This document shows, piece after piece, positions 8,712 to 18,164 of a DNA stretch of 64,000 nucleotides. A program made the position numbers and the translations under genes. Numbering within the stretch: the first letter of the stretch is position 1; the number at the start of each line of letters is the position of its first letter. The stretch is taken from the NCBI RefSeq assembly GCF_015210005.1, contig NZ_MU158698.1:1971479-2035478 (forward strand), read 5' to 3'. This DNA comes from Sphingobacterium hungaricum (GTDB taxonomy: Bacteria; Bacteroidota; Bacteroidia; Sphingobacteriales; Sphingobacteriaceae). The notes beneath the pieces were generated by a model. It worked only from the letters and a program-made list of their open reading frames with translations. It was not told where the DNA came from and did not search any database.

Positions 8712-8901
8712 GAGGCTGTATCAAAAGTAAAATTGAAGTTGGCTTTACAAAATAAAATTTGGCCATCAGATTAAGGTGACTGTTTACAAAGAAAAAACGG
8801 GCAATTTTCACATCGAAAATTGCCCGTTTTACTAACTTTAATCATTTGCTCAAAACTTAATTTGGCAAAAGATGTTCAAAATTGATTTATGATACAGCCT
8901 C
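8712..8901. mobile_element. MITE-like element with 12-bp terminal inverted repeats
   Basis: GAGGCTGTATCA at 8712-8723 and its exact complement TGATACAGCCTC at 8890-8901 bound 190 bp without a credible gene. GAGGCTGT-type ends are familiar from insertion sequences of Bacteroidota. Inside lies a perfect hairpin, ACGGGCAATTTTC - ACATC - GAAAATTGCCCGT, about 8797-8827, with A-runs and T-runs outside it, able to act as a two-way terminator. No clear target-site duplication was found. A partial end-like sequence GAGGCTGTTT also occurs near 8541. Confidence 0.6.
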
Positions 8902-9017
8902 ATTGTTTATAAGCATTGGCTTTAGTCAATTCATCTGCTTTTATGCGCAAGGTGATAAATAAACCTTCCTTAACATTTAAATAACATTCCAGTAATCTTT
9001 AGCTAAAGTTCAGTTAA

Positions 9018-9025
9018 TAGGTTTG
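9018..9025 (+). promoter_or_regulatory. candidate -7 box for the receptor/phytase operon
   Basis: TAGGTTTG fits the Bacteroidota -7 consensus TAnnTTTG and lies 27 bp before the receptor's ATG. No convincing -33 TTTG is seen at the usual distance, so this is a candidate only. Confidence 0.45.
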
Positions 9026-9051
9026 CATAAATTATTAAGCAAATTCTAAAA

Positions 9052-11847
9052 ATGAAACATTACCTGTTGATTCTACTATTGCTTATAAGCAGCAGCTTAT
9101 TTGCACAGAACACCATTTTAAAAGGCAAAATTCTCGACGGTTCGGATAAATTTTCGCTTCCAGGGGCGACGTTGAAAATCGACGAAGGTAATCGCTATAC
9201 GATTTCAGACGCAACTGGTAATTTCGAATTCTTAAATATTCCAGAAGGAACATATACGTTGCATGTGGATTATTTAGGTTATTCACACTATACACAAAAA
9301 GTAACGGTAAGCAGAAGCAACAACAGACCTGTTGAAATTATCTTATCTCCAGCGAGCAATGACCTAGAAGAAGTTCAGGTTATTGGCGATATCGCTAAAG
9401 GTCAGGCTAAAGCGTTGAACCAACAACGCAATAACAGCAACATCAGCAACATTATTTCTTCAGACCAAGTAGGCCGTTTTCCGGACCAGAATATTGGCGA
9501 TGCATTAAAGCGCGTTCCCGGCATTACGATGCAGAATGACCAAGGTGAGGCGCGTAACATTATTATTCGAGGACTTTCTCCGGAATTGAATTCGGTTTCC
9601 CTAAACGGCGACCGCATTCCATCTGCCGAAGGCGACAACAGAAATGTACAGATGGATTTGATTCCTTCAGAAATGATTTCTTCTATCGAAGTCAATAAAA
9701 CATTAACTCCAGATATGGATGCGGATGCGATTGGTGGTTCGGTTAATTTAGTAACACGGGCAACTCCGAACCAACAACGTATCTCAGCTACTTTGAGCGG
9801 TGGCTATGCGCCGATTCGTGGCAAAGGGCTTTACAACGGCGCCTTTATTTATGGAAATCGCTTTGCTGAAAACAAAATCGGTTTGGTGTTGAGCGGTACA
9901 ATTCAATCACAAAACTTTGGTTCGGATAATATTGAAGCCGTTTGGAAACGAAATGATGATGGTTCAGCTTTTGTTGAAGAAATGGATATTCGCAAATACG
10001 ACGTGCAACGTATACGTCGCAGTTTTTCATTATCTACGGATTATGAAATCAATTTAAGAAACCGCTTAGAATTCAACGCTATCTACAACTGGCGCGATGA
10101 CCGCGAGAACAGATACCGTTTGCGCTACACGGATTTGGAATGGGATGATGCAGAAAACGGGTATGTTGGAAGTATCCGCAGACAAACGAAAGGCGGTATC
10201 GATAACAGCACAAATAACAATACGCGTCTGGAAAGACAAGAGGTCTACAATTTCTCACTAAAAGGGGAGCACCTATTGTCATCAAAATTTGATATGGATT
10301 GGGCAGCGAGCTATTCTAAAGCTTCCGAGAAACGTCCGAATGAGCGCTACATCGAGTATGAACAAGAAGATGTTGTTTTAGGCCAGAATTTGAGCAACAC
10401 CCACCTTCCGCTTATTTTGGATAACTATACAAATTATGCTGACTTCGAATTGAGAGAGATTTCTGAGAACAATGATTATACTTCGGAAGACGAATTTGGT
10501 TTCAAATTAAATTTCCGCTTTCCATTATCTGTTATTGATGGGCAGAAAGGACGCTTCCGTTTTGGTACTCGTTTCAGAGCGAAGCAAAAGGAGCGCAATA
10601 ACATGTGGTACGAATATTCTCCAGTAGGTGATTTTGGTAATTTGGCTTCAGTTCCTAACGTGACTTGGCCAAATAATTTCAGCCAAGGGTCGCAATACAA
10701 CCCAGGAGCTTTTGTCGATAAGGCATATTTGGGTGGATTGGATTTGACAAACACATCACAATTTGAAAGCGAAGCAATTCCTTCAGAATACTTGACGCTT
10801 AATTACAAAGCGAAAGAATACATTACAGCAGGATATGTTCGCTGGGACCAAAACTTTTCAGAGAAAACTTCCATGATTTTGGGTGCGCGTGTGGAACATA
10901 CTAAAATCGACTACACTGGAAATTACATCGAAGATGAAGATGATTTAGTTGGTGAGGTGAATAATAAAAATGATTACATCAATATCTTGCCTAGTATCAG
11001 TTTCAAACATGATGTAACTAAAAACTTTATCTTAAGAGCTGCGGTTACGACTTCATTAGCACGTCCAAATTATTATGCATTGGCTCCGTTTGTAAGCTCG
11101 ATGCCTAGTGACCAAGCTTTGTCGGCTGGTAATCCAAACTTAAAAGCAACGTATGCAACAAATGTTGATTTTATGCTGGAAAATTATTTCCAAAATGTTG
11201 GTTTATTCTCCGCAGGAGTGTTCTATAAAAACCTGCAGAATTTTATTTACAAATACAGTGACATCAATTACAATGCGGAGAAGTTTGCGAATGACTTTCC
11301 AGACATCAACAATCCTATTCCGACAGGAGACGTTTGGGAATTCGACCAGTTCCGTAATGGGGACAAAGTAGATGTGTACGGATTGGAAGTTGCTTTCCAA
11401 CGTCAGCTGGATTTCTTGCCAGGAAAATTCCTGAAAGGTTTTGGTATTTACACAAACTATACCTTCACTGCTTCTAAAGCGAAAGGAATTACGAATGATG
11501 ATGGTGAAGAACGCGATGGTTTAGGTTTGCCTCGTACGGCTCCACACATGTTCAACGGGTCTATTTCTTGGGAGAACAACAAATTTTCGGCACGTATCTC
11601 TGGTAACTTTACTTCTGCATACTTGGATGAAATCGGAGCGGATGATTTTACAGACAGCTACTACGACAAACAATTTTTCTTGGACGCAAATGCCTCTTAT
11701 AAAATCACGAAACAGTTGCGCATATTTGCTGAAGCAAATAATTTGACGAATCAACCGTTACGTTATTATCAAGGCGATGTGAATCGCATGATGCAACTGG
11801 AATATTACCAACCTCGTTATACATTAGGACTTAAATTTGATTTATAA
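9052..11847 (+). CDS. TonB-dependent outer-membrane receptor
   Basis: A 931-residue receptor. Residues 1-18 form a signal peptide ending SLFAQ. Residues about 20-100 form a carboxypeptidase-regulatory-like domain (GKILDGSDKFSLPGATLKI through YLGYSHY). The plug domain follows (IGDALKRVPGITMQND, IIIRGLSPELNSVSLNG, DADAIGGSVNLVTR), then a beta-barrel ending in an aromatic strand YTLGLKFDL. SusC-like extra features are absent, and the plug resembles the long-plug family seen also in Xanthomonas. It starts ten bases before a phytase gene, so the likely cargo is inositol phosphate or a product of its breakdown. That substrate is inferred from the neighbour only. Confidence 0.93.
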   Translation: MKHYLLILLLLISSSLFAQNTILKGKILDGSDKFSLPGATLKIDEGNRYTISDATGNFEFLNIPEGTYTLHVDYLGYSHYTQKVTVSRSNNRPVEIILSPASNDLEEVQVIGDIAKGQAKALNQQRNNSNISNIISSDQVGRFPDQNIGDALKRVPGITMQNDQGEARNIIIRGLSPELNSVSLNGDRIPSAEGDNRNVQMDLIPSEMISSIEVNKTLTPDMDADAIGGSVNLVTRATPNQQRISATLSGGYAPIRGKGLYNGAFIYGNRFAENKIGLVLSGTIQSQNFGSDNIEAVWKRNDDGSAFVEEMDIRKYDVQRIRRSFSLSTDYEINLRNRLEFNAIYNWRDDRENRYRLRYTDLEWDDAENGYVGSIRRQTKGGIDNSTNNNTRLERQEVYNFSLKGEHLLSSKFDMDWAASYSKASEKRPNERYIEYEQEDVVLGQNLSNTHLPLILDNYTNYADFELREISENNDYTSEDEFGFKLNFRFPLSVIDGQKGRFRFGTRFRAKQKERNNMWYEYSPVGDFGNLASVPNVTWPNNFSQGSQYNPGAFVDKAYLGGLDLTNTSQFESEAIPSEYLTLNYKAKEYITAGYVRWDQNFSEKTSMILGARVEHTKIDYTGNYIEDEDDLVGEVNNKNDYINILPSISFKHDVTKNFILRAAVTTSLARPNYYALAPFVSSMPSDQALSAGNPNLKATYATNVDFMLENYFQNVGLFSAGVFYKNLQNFIYKYSDINYNAEKFANDFPDINNPIPTGDVWEFDQFRNGDKVDVYGLEVAFQRQLDFLPGKFLKGFGIYTNYTFTASKAKGITNDDGEERDGLGLPRTAPHMFNGSISWENNKFSARISGNFTSAYLDEIGADDFTDSYYDKQFFLDANASYKITKQLRIFAEANNLTNQPLRYYQGDVNRMMQLEYYQPRYTLGLKFDL

Positions 11848-11856
11848 TACATAACC

Positions 11857-12930
11857 ATGAATTACTCACTCACTAAAAATTCAGCATCCGTACTTGTCGC
11901 AGGCTTAATTGTTGCGCTAGGTTTGCAAGGATGCGATAGCAAATTGGCTCCGGTAGCCAAAGATGCACTGCCTCCAACCATCGTGACGGAAGCTTTGCCC
12001 AATGATACCGATGACCCTGCGATTTGGATTAATCCAAATGATTCAACAGAAGTATTGATTGTCGGAACAGACAAGCATGAAAAAACTGGTGGATTGTATG
12101 TCTTTAATTTAGAAGGAAAGATTGTCAACAAGGTAACACCTTTGGACCGCCCCAACAATGTGGATATTGCTTATGGCTTACTGATTGACGGCGTTAAGAC
12201 GGATATTGCGGTAACGACCGAACGAGGAACCAATAAAATCAGGATTTACGCATTGCCATCCATGAAAGAAATTGATAATGGTGGCATTGAAGTATTTGTT
12301 GGCGAAACTGAACGTCAGCCAATGGGGATTTCCTTGTACACGCAAAAAGATAGTTTAGGAAATAAAATTTATGCAATCGTTGGCCGTAAGAATGGCCCGG
12401 TTGATGGCTATTTATTTCAATATGAATTGACAGGAAATCAAGGCGCTGTGGAAGCGAAATTGGTTCGTCAATTTGGAAAATACAGCCAAAAGAAAGAAAT
12501 CGAAGCCATCGCTGTTGATAATGAATTGGGCTTTGTGTATTACTCTGACGAGAATGTCGGCATGCGCAAATATTATGCTGACCCAGCCAAAGGCAATGAA
12601 GAATTGGCTTTCTTTGGACAGAAAGATTTTAAATCGGATAATGAAGGGATTGCTATTTATAAATCAACGGATTCTACAGGGTATATTTTTGTTTCCAACC
12701 AACAAGATAACTCGGTGAATGTGTATCCTCGCGAAGGCGATGCAGAAAACCCGAACTCGTACACGTTAATTAAACGCATCCCGATTTCAACGATTGAATG
12801 TGATGGAATGGATGCGACTTCCGCTAACCTTGGTCCTAAATTTCCGAAGGGAATGTTAGTTGCGATGAGCAACGGTATGGTTTTCCATTATTATGATTTT
12901 AGAGAGCTGGAAGAGCTGATTAAAAAGTAA
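11857..12930 (+). CDS. beta-propeller phytase lipoprotein
   Basis: A 357-residue protein with lipobox LGLQGC (Cys26). The mature part has the motifs of calcium-dependent beta-propeller phytases: DTDDPAIWINP, VGTDKHEKTGGLYVFNLEGK, RPNNVDIAYG, AVTTERGTNKIRIY, KEIEAIAVDNELGFVYYSDE, SDNEGIAIY and FVSNQQDNSVNVYPREG. The acidic clusters would bind calcium and phosphate. It should release phosphate from phytate at the cell surface. It is coupled to a TonB-dependent receptor gene (9-bp gap), suggesting cut-and-import of organic phosphate. I see no Pho-box-like site upstream of the pair. Confidence 0.93.
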   Translation: MNYSLTKNSASVLVAGLIVALGLQGCDSKLAPVAKDALPPTIVTEALPNDTDDPAIWINPNDSTEVLIVGTDKHEKTGGLYVFNLEGKIVNKVTPLDRPNNVDIAYGLLIDGVKTDIAVTTERGTNKIRIYALPSMKEIDNGGIEVFVGETERQPMGISLYTQKDSLGNKIYAIVGRKNGPVDGYLFQYELTGNQGAVEAKLVRQFGKYSQKKEIEAIAVDNELGFVYYSDENVGMRKYYADPAKGNEELAFFGQKDFKSDNEGIAIYKSTDSTGYIFVSNQQDNSVNVYPREGDAENPNSYTLIKRIPISTIECDGMDATSANLGPKFPKGMLVAMSNGMVFHYYDFRELEELIKK

Positions 12931-12970
12931 CAAGCGGTAGGCGGTAGGCTTTAAGCTTTAGGCTGATAGA

Positions 12971-13018
12971 AAAAAGTAAAATGCGTGATGCCGATAAGGC
13001 TCACGCATTTTACTTTTT
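12971..13018. terminator. bidirectional terminator
   Basis: A perfect 18-bp inverted repeat: arms 12971-12988 (AAAAAGTAAAATGCGTGA) and 13001-13018 around a 12-base loop. It has A and T runs on its outer ends, and it sits between the convergent phytase gene and the lipoprotein gene ending at 13041, so it can end both transcripts. Confidence 0.85.
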
Positions 13019-13040
13019 ATGTGTTTGCGTTTAACCTGAA

Positions 13041-13883
13041 TTAATTTGGAGCAGAATACCCGTAAGCTCTTTTAATCTCGTCAAACGTTCCGCCACTTTC
13101 ACGTAGAAAAGTCAGGTTATAGCCTTCAGCACCGAATTCGGAAATCACTAATTCTATCCGGTCTCCGTTTGCCAATATGCTTTCGATTTGGAAATAATCC
13201 ATGCCAAATTCTCCGCCATCATCTACGCTCCAGGTACTTATCTCATCGTATAATGCTGGGAATTCTTTAATCAATATTTTATCTGGAGAACTATAGACTA
13301 GAATCGCTAGGGCAGAATCTTGCTCCACTTCAAATTCAATTAGTTTAATCAAGGTATTATTTGGTAGAAAGGCAATGGTCTTTTGATTTTTAACTTTACG
13401 CTGATATTTTGCGGGCAAGTTCAATTCTTCTTTTTGAGTGTTTTTATTTTCTAAATCAAAAGGAATTATCGAGCGTTTTGATAAAAAGGATGGATTGACA
13501 AGCAAAGCAAAATCACTTTGGGAGCTATTTTTTTCCAATGAAAAATAATGTCCTGCGACATAATCAAAATTAGCTTCGGTTTGCCTTCCGTTATCGAGCA
13601 CTTCATTTTGCTTTTGAAAATGAGCGTACTTCGCTTTTACTAACTGATTGGCAATGATTGCTTCGGTTAAATATGCTGGATGTTGAATCGAATCATCCGT
13701 GTCCAAAAGAATCACAGCGTTTTTGGCTTCATTTAAGAATCCAAATTCTAGAAGTTCTTCTCTAGAATTTGCAAGCGTATCTGGCTTAGTCAGTTCATTC
13801 TCCACAGATTTGTTTTTAGTTTGTTGCTGACAAGAAATCAGCAAAACCATTAGTCCGCCAAACAGATAATTCAACTTATTCAT
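13041..13883 (-). CDS. lipoprotein of unknown function
   Basis: From ATG at 13883 (a TTG 15 bases earlier is less likely) the product has 280 residues. The N-terminus is a lipoprotein signal with lipobox LISC (Cys18), followed by a Gln/Lys/Asn-rich linker. The rest shows a mix of strands and charged turns (VDDGGEFGMDYFQIESI, ELVISEFGAEGYNLTFLRES) with no enzyme motif I can name. A TAnnTTTG match (TATTTTTG, minus strand, 13895-13888) lies five bases before the ATG, so a nearly leaderless mRNA is possible. It is transcribed away from tonB. Confidence 0.8.
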   Translation of the reverse strand: MNKLNYLFGGLMVLLISCQQQTKNKSVENELTKPDTLANSREELLEFGFLNEAKNAVILLDTDDSIQHPAYLTEAIIANQLVKAKYAHFQKQNEVLDNGRQTEANFDYVAGHYFSLEKNSSQSDFALLVNPSFLSKRSIIPFDLENKNTQKEELNLPAKYQRKVKNQKTIAFLPNNTLIKLIEFEVEQDSALAILVYSSPDKILIKEFPALYDEISTWSVDDGGEFGMDYFQIESILANGDRIELVISEFGAEGYNLTFLRESGGTFDEIKRAYGYSAPN

Positions 13884-13981
13884 AGACCAAAAATACAATT
13901 TTGAATTTCTTTTTATGGATTTTGAATAAATAGTTCATCATGATAGAAAGCGCTAGTTTATACACCTTAAATATCATTATC

Positions 13982-14851
13982 ATGAGTTCAAAATTGAATA
14001 TTTTCGAGAAAGAATGGCTGGATGTCGTTTTTGAATCTAGAAACAAAGAGTATGGCGCATACGAATTGCGCAAAATGAGTTCGACGGCCACAAACAAAGC
14101 TATGGTCACTGTTTTTTTTGTTGTTTTGCTGTCCGTAGTTGGAAAATTCGCTTATGACCAGCGACCGAAAGAGGCTTTTCAAAGCACCATAGTTGATTTG
14201 ACGCCCGTTACGCCTGAAAATTTGATTGAAAAAGAGGAGATAGAGGAAATCATTGAGCCTTTGCCTGTTGAGAAACAAGCACCACAGCAAATCGCTCAAG
14301 ACCCACCGGCGATGGAATTAGTCCGTTTTCCGGATGTGGATATCGTAGATAAGAATAAGGTGACTGAAGAACTTGTTACGCAAGATGACCTGAAAGGGGA
14401 TAAAACACCGGCTCGCATCACTTTAAAATCTGTAAAAGGCGGAGCGTACGTCGCTCAGGGAGAATTTGGTCCTACCAAAAAGCTGGGAGAAATTACCGGA
14501 ACAGCAAATGGTGATATTAACGGGACAAAAGGAGACGAAATTTTCTCTAGCGTCGAAATTATGCCACAACCAGTAGGAGGTATGCCGGCTTTTATTCAGT
14601 GGGTTTCTAGAAACTATCAGTATCCGCAATCAGCTATCGATAACGGTGTGAAAGGTGTTGTTCAGGTTAGTTTTGTTGTCGAGAAGGACGGCACGTTGAC
14701 AGATATCCAAGTGAAAAGTGATATCGGCTACGGAAGCGGAGAAGAGGCTGTCAAGTTGCTGAAAAAAGCCAAAAAGTGGAAGCATGGTATCCAAAACGGA
14801 GTTCCCGTTCGGGTTTCTTATACGATGCCGATTCGATTGAGTACGATATAA
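13982..14851 (+). CDS. energy transducer TonB
   Basis: Opens MSSKLNIFEKEWLDVVFESRNKEYGAYELRK, a start typical of Bacteroidota TonB proteins, so I prefer ATG 13982 to the earlier in-frame ATG 13940. One membrane helix (MVTVFFVVLLSVVGKFAY) is followed by a Glu/Pro-rich periplasmic spacer (EEIEEIIEPLPVEKQAPQQ). The C-terminal TonB domain reads MPAFIQWVSRNYQYPQSAIDNG, GVVQVSFVVEKDGTLTDIQV and VPVRVSYTMPIRL. It should transmit proton-motive force to outer-membrane receptors. No exbB or exbD is adjacent. Confidence 0.92.
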   Translation: MSSKLNIFEKEWLDVVFESRNKEYGAYELRKMSSTATNKAMVTVFFVVLLSVVGKFAYDQRPKEAFQSTIVDLTPVTPENLIEKEEIEEIIEPLPVEKQAPQQIAQDPPAMELVRFPDVDIVDKNKVTEELVTQDDLKGDKTPARITLKSVKGGAYVAQGEFGPTKKLGEITGTANGDINGTKGDEIFSSVEIMPQPVGGMPAFIQWVSRNYQYPQSAIDNGVKGVVQVSFVVEKDGTLTDIQVKSDIGYGSGEEAVKLLKKAKKWKHGIQNGVPVRVSYTMPIRLSTI

Positions 14852-14879
14852 GGCATCTTGCTAGATAAGAGAATTAAAT

Positions 14880-15405
14880 GCCTGCCGTAGCTACAAGCCA
14901 AATATTTTATATTGTTTTAAAATAAATTGTTGCGTACCTACGGCACGCTGATTTTACTGCACATTCTTCTCCTACAAACATTTTGGCTACAAATATTTTG
15001 GCTACCAATATTTTGCTCCTACGGAGCAATCTCATCTCTAATAGTTATTTCATGTGCCGTAGGCACAACCGCTTTATAGAGAAAATTCCAGCATAATTTG
15101 TTGTGCCGTAAGTACTACCCATTTCTGATAGGGTGCGTACCTACGGCACGCAATTATCAATGAAATTACAAGACTACAAAGCGGTAACTCCTACGGAGCA
15201 ATAGCTATTTCATTTAGCCAATATGAAAATCTCTCTATGCTAGAATGTTAAATTCTGCACCCAAAACTTTGGAAAGTCAGTGACAGCAAAGAGCTGATTG
15301 CTCCGTAGAAAAAAGAAGTAAAGCGAAGATTATAGCCTCGTTAGAGGCTAAATGTTTGTAGAAATAATTAAGGGAATTAGATGCGTGCCGTAGGTACGCA
15401 ACCAA
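14880..15405. repeat. array of CCGTAGG-type palindromes
   Basis: An intergenic stretch without a credible gene (14852-15468) holds many short palindromes built on one core: GCGTACCTACGGCACGC near 14932 and 15132, GCTCCTACGGAGCAA near 15013 and 15186, TGTGCCGTAGGCACAA near 15052, GTGCCGTAAG near 15104, GCTCCGTAG near 15299, and GCGTGCCGTAGGTACGCA near 15383. Another palindrome, TAGCCTCGTTAGAGGCTAA, lies near 15332. They look like a REP/BIME array; no partner transposase gene for this class lies in the window. Confidence 0.75.
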
Positions 15406-15468
15406 ATCATAAAGATTTTAAACGGTTTTAAAATAAATCTTTGCTTACTGCTTTTTGCTGAATTGAAC

Positions 15469-16074
15469 TTATTCCTGCTGTAACCAATTAAATTTTTCGT
15501 CTTTCCAAAAGATAAATCCACCGCCACAAGATTCCGGAGCATGTACGAAAATCGCATTGTAGGTCAGATATACTTTCTCTTCTTCGGGAACATCTTCAAG
15601 ACTTCGAAAATCATCTTCATAATTTGACCATAACACTTCGCCAGCTTTTACCTTCTCAAAGTCGCCAATCCAGCTATAATCGGATTCAAATTCACCATCT
15701 TCGCCAAGGATATGGACATTCTTTCCATTTTTAGAGAAGTCGATGAGACTTAATTTAACGGAATCTTGTCGCTGAATCAAAATCGCTACGTCTTGAATCC
15801 CATCTCCAAAAAAGTCTCCTTCCAAATAATAAGGCTTATGTTTGCTGTACACCTGGAAATCTCTTAATTCAGGAAACTCATGGACTAATGTTTTAAATTC
15901 ATCAAGTTTTTGAATCGCTAGTTGATTCGAATCGACATCAGCAAGAATGGGTTCTTCTTGCTTCGCAATGGAATCAGCAAGAACAACAGATTTATTCGCG
16001 TCTACTTCTTTAGAGCTGGTCGTACAGCTCATTATTCCCAAACTCGCAATTAGTAGTATACCTATTTTAATCAT
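15469..16074 (-). CDS. lipoprotein of unknown function
   Basis: A 201-residue protein with lipobox IMSC (Cys17) and an acidic, Ser/Ala-rich linker. The core YYLEGDFFGDGIQDVAILIQ resembles an FG-GAP/VCBS-like repeat with a calcium-binding D-x-x-x-D turn, and the C-terminus ends in CGGGFIFWKDEKFNWLQQE. Exported and membrane-anchored; no enzyme motif. It lies 62 bp downstream of the heavy-metal ATPase gene on the same strand, and co-transcription is possible but unproven. Confidence 0.8.
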   Translation of the reverse strand: MIKIGILLIASLGIMSCTTSSKEVDANKSVVLADSIAKQEEPILADVDSNQLAIQKLDEFKTLVHEFPELRDFQVYSKHKPYYLEGDFFGDGIQDVAILIQRQDSVKLSLIDFSKNGKNVHILGEDGEFESDYSWIGDFEKVKAGEVLWSNYEDDFRSLEDVPEEEKVYLTYNAIFVHAPESCGGGFIFWKDEKFNWLQQE

Positions 16075-16135
16075 TGATAAAGAATTTACAAAACCTAACC
16101 AACGTGGACAGATTTTTTAATTTATAATACAGACG

Positions 16136-18139
16136 CTAAAACTTCATGTTCTGAATTCGGATAGCGTTTAAGATGGCTAATAAAGCAACACCAACATCTG
16201 CAAAAACTGCTTCCCACATATTGGCAATTCCGCCAGCGCCCAAAATTAACACAATCACTTTAACTATAAAAGCCAAAGAAATATTTTGAATCACAATCTT
16301 TTTAGTCTCTTTTCCAATCCGAATCGCCATCGGTATTTTCAATGGATTGTCATCTTGAATCACCACATCCGCCACTTCAATCGTCGCATCCGAACCCAAA
16401 CCACCCATCGCAATGCCGACATCGCTCAGCGCAACAACCGGTGCATCATTGACACCGTCACCAACAAATGCGACAGAGCCATTCTGCAATTTGATTTCTT
16501 TGACTTTGCTGACTTTATCTTCTGGCAACAAATCGCCATAGGCATTATCCAAGCTTAATTGCCGAGCGACTTCATTGACCACCGTTGATTTATCACCGCT
16601 CAACATCGTACATTTCACGCCCAATTGATGCAATTCTTCAATCGCAGAATTAGAGCTTTCTTTGATGCGGTCGGCAATGCTCATGTAACCCGCAAATTTT
16701 CCGTCATAAGCAATCGCAATGACCGTATTGACCAGCTTATTGATGTCAACAGAATAGGAAATTGCAAAAGAGTCCATTAGTTTAAAATTCCCAACTAACA
16801 GTTCTTTTCCATTGATTTGCGCTTTTAATCCATTGCCTGGAATTTCTTCTACCTGTTCTAAATGAATAGCGGAGTCCACTTCACCGACATAGTGATGTAT
16901 AGCTGTCGCAATGGGATGCGTGCTTTTGCTTTCCAATGCATTGACATAGCTTAAGATTTCTTTCTGATTCACATCAGACTCAAATAGAACTTCTTGGACT
17001 TCAAAAACGCCTTCGGTCAACGTGCCGGTTTTGTCCATCACGACATTCTTAATCTTCGCCAAAATGTCTAGAAAATTACTTCCTTTGACTAGGATTCCAT
17101 GTTTACTGCCGGCTCCGATTCCGCCAAAATAACCTAAAGGAATGCTAATCACCAACGCACAAGGACATGAAATTACTAAAAATACCAAAGCACGATATAG
17201 CCATTCGCTAAACAGGTAATCAGAAACAAAAAAGTAGGGAAGGAGGCAGATTAAGATAGCCAGCAAAACGACTATCGGTGTATAGACTTTTGCAAATTTG
17301 CGGATAAATAATTCCGTAGGCGCTTTTTGAGCGGTCGCTTCTTGCACCAATTCCAATATGCGCGAGAGCTTGCTGTCTTTGTAGGCAGTTGTCACAATGA
17401 CGTCGGACACGGAATTCAGATTTATCATTCCCGCCAAAACTTTTTCGCCTTTGATTTTTGTGTCCGGCTTGCTTTCTCCCGTCAAAGCTGATGTATTAAA
17501 ACTGCCTTTATCGGAAACTAATTCTCCATCCAAAGCCAGCTTTTCTCCAGGTTTTAATTGGATAACCTCGCCGATACCCACTTGTTCGGCTTTGACCGTT
17601 TGAGTCGCATTGTTTTTCAGTATCGTCACTTGGTCTGGACGCTGGTCAAGCAATGACTTGATGTTGCTCTTTGCGCGTTTTACTGCTAGGGTTTGGAACA
17701 GTTCGCCAATTGAATAAAACAGCATGACGGCGACTGCTTCGGGATATTCGCCGATGGCGAATGCACCAATCGTGGCGATGCCCATCAAGAAAAATTCAGA
17801 AAAAACTTCGCCTTTTCGGATGCTATGCCAAGCTTCTTTTAAAACCGGAAATCCTACCGGAATGTAAGCGATAATATAAAATCCAATTCGTAACCAACCT
17901 GTAAACCAATTTTGAGGAACCCAATTGTCGAGACTGATGGCTATCATCAATAATACAAATGACAGAATAGAAGGAACAAATAATTGAAATGTGCTTTTGC
18001 CCGAGACGTCATGCGTATGCTCATCATTCGAATGCGAATGGTCTGAAGAACAGCAAGAATCCGAAGATGTGCTTAGCTGTTGGATAGGTTTATCTCTCGT
18101 GTAGGTTTGATTTACAATTTCATTAGGTTCCTCTGCCAT
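16136..18139 (-). CDS. heavy-metal P-type ATPase (Zn/Cd/Pb-type, P1B)
   Basis: A 667-residue P1B ATPase. The N-terminus has no GMxCxxC metal domain; it carries a Cys-Cys/His-rich stretch (CCSSDHSHSNDEHTHD, residues 29-44). Then come the actuator motif TGES (220-223), the membrane metal site SCPCALVISIP (CPC 325-327), the phosphorylation site DKTGT (369-373), the HP motif STHPIATAI, and the hinge GDGVNDAP. The flank SIPLGYFGGIG after CPC matches ZntA-type exporters of Zn2+, Cd2+ and Pb2+. It should pump these ions out of the cytoplasm. The gene follows the AraC-type regulator by 25 bp on the same strand. Confidence 0.95.
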   Translation of the reverse strand: MAEEPNEIVNQTYTRDKPIQQLSTSSDSCCSSDHSHSNDEHTHDVSGKSTFQLFVPSILSFVLLMIAISLDNWVPQNWFTGWLRIGFYIIAYIPVGFPVLKEAWHSIRKGEVFSEFFLMGIATIGAFAIGEYPEAVAVMLFYSIGELFQTLAVKRAKSNIKSLLDQRPDQVTILKNNATQTVKAEQVGIGEVIQLKPGEKLALDGELVSDKGSFNTSALTGESKPDTKIKGEKVLAGMINLNSVSDVIVTTAYKDSKLSRILELVQEATAQKAPTELFIRKFAKVYTPIVVLLAILICLLPYFFVSDYLFSEWLYRALVFLVISCPCALVISIPLGYFGGIGAGSKHGILVKGSNFLDILAKIKNVVMDKTGTLTEGVFEVQEVLFESDVNQKEILSYVNALESKSTHPIATAIHHYVGEVDSAIHLEQVEEIPGNGLKAQINGKELLVGNFKLMDSFAISYSVDINKLVNTVIAIAYDGKFAGYMSIADRIKESSNSAIEELHQLGVKCTMLSGDKSTVVNEVARQLSLDNAYGDLLPEDKVSKVKEIKLQNGSVAFVGDGVNDAPVVALSDVGIAMGGLGSDATIEVADVVIQDDNPLKIPMAIRIGKETKKIVIQNISLAFIVKVIVLILGAGGIANMWEAVFADVGVALLAILNAIRIQNMKF

Positions 18140-18164
18140 AATGCGCGATGATGTGAAAATCCAG

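Noticed and set aside
8605-8811. 68-codon minus-strand ORF
   Set aside because: It runs through the REP-like palindrome and into the MITE-like element; there is no coding signal or recognisable domain.
9402-9695. 97-codon minus-strand ORF inside the receptor gene
   Set aside because: Antisense shadow of the plug domain; the receptor frame has clear motifs.
15348-15557. 69-codon minus-strand ORF at the palindrome array
   Set aside because: It mostly overlaps the end of the lipoprotein gene in another frame and the palindromes.
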